A stretch of 64,000 bases of DNA from Acidobacterium capsulatum ATCC 51196 (GTDB lineage Bacteria; Acidobacteriota; Terriglobia; Terriglobales; Acidobacteriaceae). The notes beneath the pieces were generated by a model. That model was not told the origin of the DNA and did no database searches. It was given only the letters and a program-made list of their open reading frames with translations. The translations under genes were made by a program, and so were the position numbers. The DNA lies in contig NC_012483.1 of NCBI RefSeq assembly GCF_000022565.1, positions 3,224,001 to 3,288,000 of the forward strand, written 5' to 3'. The number at the start of each line of letters is the position of its first letter. Position 1 is the stretch's first letter. This document shows, piece by piece, positions 61,839 to 64,000 of the stretch.

Positions 61839-63722
61839 ATGGGTAATCTTCTCAACTCGATTCACTCGCCTGCCGACATCAAGCATTTCAGTGTGCCTCA
61901 GCTCGAAGCTCTCGCGCAGGAGATTCGCGACCGTCTCATTCAGAGCGTGGCCCGCACCGGCGGCCACATCGGTCCCAACCTCGGCGTGGTTGAGTTGACT
62001 ATCGCAATGCACTATGTGTTTGACACGCCGCAGGACCGCTTCGTTTTTGACGTCAGCCATCAGGCGTATGTGCACAAGCTGCTGACGGGCCGCGCCAATC
62101 GCTTTGATACGCTGCGCCAGCCCGGCGGTCTGAATGGCTTCATGCTGCGCAGCGAGAGCCAGCACGACTCCTACGGAGCGGGGCACGCCGGCACGGCGCT
62201 CTCGGCGGCATTGGGCATGGCTGTGGCGCGTGACATCGCCGGCGGCCATGAGCATGTCGTCGCCCTGGCCGGAGACGCCGCCTTCACCAACGGCATCTCG
62301 TTTGAAGCACTCAACAACATTGCCGACCAGACCCGCCGCCTCATCGTGGTCCTCAATGACAACGAGTGGTCCATTGACCGCAACGTGGGCGCCATCGCAC
62401 GCTACCTGCACAAGATTGTCACCAACGAGCATGTTTCGCAGTTCCATGATTCGGCGGCCCGCCTGCTCAAGCGCATCGGCGGTCCGGCTGCGGCCAACAT
62501 GGTGCGCCGCGCCGAGGAAGCTGCGAAAGGCATGCTGTGGCCTTCGGTGCTCTTTGAAGAGTTCGGCCTCACCTACTACGGCCCCATCGACGGCCATAAC
62601 CTCAGCCTGCTCATTGACACCTTCAAGTTTCTCAAGCAGCAGGACCGCCCCGTGCTGCTGCACGCCATCACCCAGAAGGGGCGCGGCTTTGAGCCCGCGC
62701 TCGCGGGGCAGAAAAAGTTCCACGGCCTCGGGCCCTTTGACCCAGAGACAGGCGAAACCAGCTCTTCCGGGCAGCCCACTTACTCCGAGGTGTTCGCGCG
62801 CTCTCTCGTCAAACTCGCTGACCAGAATGACAAGGTCGTCGCCATCACGGCAGCCATGCCCAACGGCACCGGGCTCGACCACTTCCGCCCGCACCATCCT
62901 GCGCGCTATTTTGACGTGGGCATCGCCGAGGAGCACGCGGTCATCTTTGCCGCGGGCATGGCCACGCGCGGTTTCAAGCCCTATTGCGCCATCTATTCCA
63001 CATTTCTGCAGCGCGCCTTTGACCCCATCGTGCATGATGTCTGCCTGCAAAATCTGCCCGTCGTCTTCTGCATGGATCGCGGCGGCCTCAGCGGCGATGA
63101 CGGCCCCACACATCACGGCCTCTTCGACATCAGCTATCTGCGCGGCATTCCCAACATCGTGCACATGGTGCCCGCCGATGAAGACGAGCTCGCCGACATG
63201 ATGTACACCGCCATGCTGCACGATGGCCCGTCTGCCATCCGCTATCCGCGCGGCACCGGCCCGGGCCATGCCGTAAAGCAGCAGCCCGAGGCGCTGCCCA
63301 TCGGCAAGGCAAAGGTGCTGCATGAGGGCGAGGACATCGCCATTCTGGGCCTCGGCGCACTATTGCCCATGGCGGAACAGATTCGCGAAGAGCTGGCGCG
63401 CCAGGGCTATCGCGCCGCCGTCATCAATCCGCGTTTTGTAAAGCCGGTCGATACCGAACTGCTGGCGCATTACGCAGACCGCGTGACGGCTTTTCTCACG
63501 CTCGAAGATCATGTACTCATGGGCGGCTTCGGCAGCGCCGTCATGGAAGAGCTGAACGCCCTTGGCAAGAGCACGCCCGTGGTTCGCATCGGCTGGCCTG
63601 ACCGCTTCATCGAGCACGGCAAGGTCGATCAACTGCGCGCCCGTTACGGCATCAGCGTCGAGGCCGCGATGGAAAAGCTCGCGCCCTACCTCACCCGCAG
63701 CGCACCACTTTCGGTTCGTTGA
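61839..63722 (+). CDS. dxs: 1-deoxy-D-xylulose-5-phosphate synthase
   Basis: A 627-residue protein of usual DXS length. Matching parts: the catalytic His in ARTGGHIGPNLGVVELT, NDNEWSIDRNVGA (end of the TPP motif), FEEFGLTYYGPIDGHN, the catalytic Glu in GIAEEHAVIFAAG, STFLQRAFDPIVHDV and DDGPTHHGLFDISYLR. It makes DXP from pyruvate and glyceraldehyde 3-phosphate for isoprenoids and cofactors. The TPP motif opens GDA (145-147) rather than GDG, and NDNEW has Trp where most have Met. GAGGAA precedes the ATG. D-xylulose 5-phosphate is not its product, so no direct link to the arabinose route exists. Confidence 0.9.
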   Translation: MGNLLNSIHSPADIKHFSVPQLEALAQEIRDRLIQSVARTGGHIGPNLGVVELTIAMHYVFDTPQDRFVFDVSHQAYVHKLLTGRANRFDTLRQPGGLNGFMLRSESQHDSYGAGHAGTALSAALGMAVARDIAGGHEHVVALAGDAAFTNGISFEALNNIADQTRRLIVVLNDNEWSIDRNVGAIARYLHKIVTNEHVSQFHDSAARLLKRIGGPAAANMVRRAEEAAKGMLWPSVLFEEFGLTYYGPIDGHNLSLLIDTFKFLKQQDRPVLLHAITQKGRGFEPALAGQKKFHGLGPFDPETGETSSSGQPTYSEVFARSLVKLADQNDKVVAITAAMPNGTGLDHFRPHHPARYFDVGIAEEHAVIFAAGMATRGFKPYCAIYSTFLQRAFDPIVHDVCLQNLPVVFCMDRGGLSGDDGPTHHGLFDISYLRGIPNIVHMVPADEDELADMMYTAMLHDGPSAIRYPRGTGPGHAVKQQPEALPIGKAKVLHEGEDIAILGLGALLPMAEQIREELARQGYRAAVINPRFVKPVDTELLAHYADRVTAFLTLEDHVLMGGFGSAVMEELNALGKSTPVVRIGWPDRFIEHGKVDQLRARYGISVEAAMEKLAPYLTRSAPLSVR

Positions 63723-63796
63723 GCGTGCGCCTGCTGGCAGCTTCGTTGCTCCGCGCGCGCTCAGAGTGATAGCGTCAGAGGGCGACAGGGGGTTCT

Positions 63797-64000
63797 ATGC
63801 CAGAAGCTGTCATCGTCAGCGCCGTCCGTACTCCAGCCGGCAAGGCTCCACGCGGCCGGCTCGCCGCGGTGCGGCCCGATGACCTGGCTGCCATCGCCAT
63901 CCAGGGTGCTCTGGCGCGTGTGCCCGCGCTGGATTCTCGCGAGATAGAAGACATCATCGTCGGTTGCGCCATGCCTGAGGCAGAGCAGGGCATGAACGTC
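63797..64000 (+). CDS. Thiolase (acetyl-CoA acetyltransferase type), partial
   Basis: Only the first 68 codons lie in the window. MPEAVIVSAVRTPAGKAPRG and DDLAAIAIQGALARV fit the thiolase N-terminal domain, and VGCAMPEAEQGMNV leads toward the active-site Cys region beyond the edge. Such enzymes cleave 3-ketoacyl-CoA in beta-oxidation or condense acetyl-CoA. A GGGG element precedes the ATG. It follows dxs by 74 bp on the same strand. Confidence 0.85.
   Translation, partial: MPEAVIVSAVRTPAGKAPRGRLAAVRPDDLAAIAIQGALARVPALDSREIEDIIVGCAMPEAEQGMNV

Noticed and set aside
61809-63323. 504-codon minus-strand frame
   Set aside because: Antisense to dxs with no domain signal.

Overview
The window is a high-GC, densely coded bacterial chromosome segment with no rRNA, tRNA, CRISPR array, phage or insertion sequence that I could recognise. 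Several features point to an Acidobacteriota of the Terriglobia (subdivision 1, Acidobacterium-like): a very large Oar-like TonB-dependent receptor with an N-terminal carboxypeptidase-regulatory domain, two secreted VWFA-related proteins of the type common in that phylum, KDO activation for a Gram-negative outer membrane (kdsB), a LolC/E permease, and many secreted glycosidases and peptidases. The taxonomic call is inference from gene content, not from a marker-gene comparison.

Layout. 1-12.5 kb: a leftward envelope group (partial zinc-dependent phospholipase C-like protein, LolC/E-type permease, secreted beta-propeller protein, a glycosyltransferase-like gene of different composition, an S55/SpoIVB-type peptidase), then a rightward VWFA protein, xylulokinase, a Nudix hydrolase, a ZIP transporter and a DUF4149 membrane protein. 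12.9-26.4 kb: Oar-like receptor, stand-alone receiver, a compact cytochrome c maturation group (ccmF, ccmH, a CcmI-like small protein and a membrane protein with a related C-terminal module), an S9 peptidase, gph and uvrB. 26.4-40 kb: an L-arabinose/arabinan utilisation locus. A leftward araD - sugar porter - FucI-like isomerase - araB operon diverges from rightward GH127 and GH51 arabinofuranosidase genes, a LacI-type regulator, a lipoprotein aldose epimerase and a Tdh-like dehydrogenase. Candidate LacI-type operators lie in the divergent promoter region and beside the regulator and epimerase genes.

40-51 kb: a second TonB receptor, a second VWFA protein with YPGG repeats, two tandem Tat-exported ferritin-like proteins, and the rpsP-khpA-rimM-trmD-rplS-rnhB translation cluster, which is split between trmD and rplS by a DUF2164 gene and an oppositely oriented PAP2 phosphatase gene. 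51-64 kb: a soluble GAF/PAS histidine kinase, acetyl-CoA synthetase, kdsB, a JEN1-type carboxylate transporter, a LuxR-type regulator whose receiver has lost its phosphorylation residues, a PilZ protein, a membrane-anchored protein of unknown function, an aldo/keto reductase, dxs behind a leader with a terminator hairpin, and the start of a thiolase gene.

Working together: the arabinan locus can be read as extracellular or periplasmic release of arabinose (GH51, GH127), mutarotation (epimerase), uptake (sugar porter), then isomerase, AraB and AraD to D-xylulose 5-phosphate. The window shows no canonical AraA; the FucI-family protein occupies its place. The points most worth testing are that isomerase, the degenerate regulator at 58.2-59.0 kb, the dxs leader, and the shared CcmI-like module in the ccm group.
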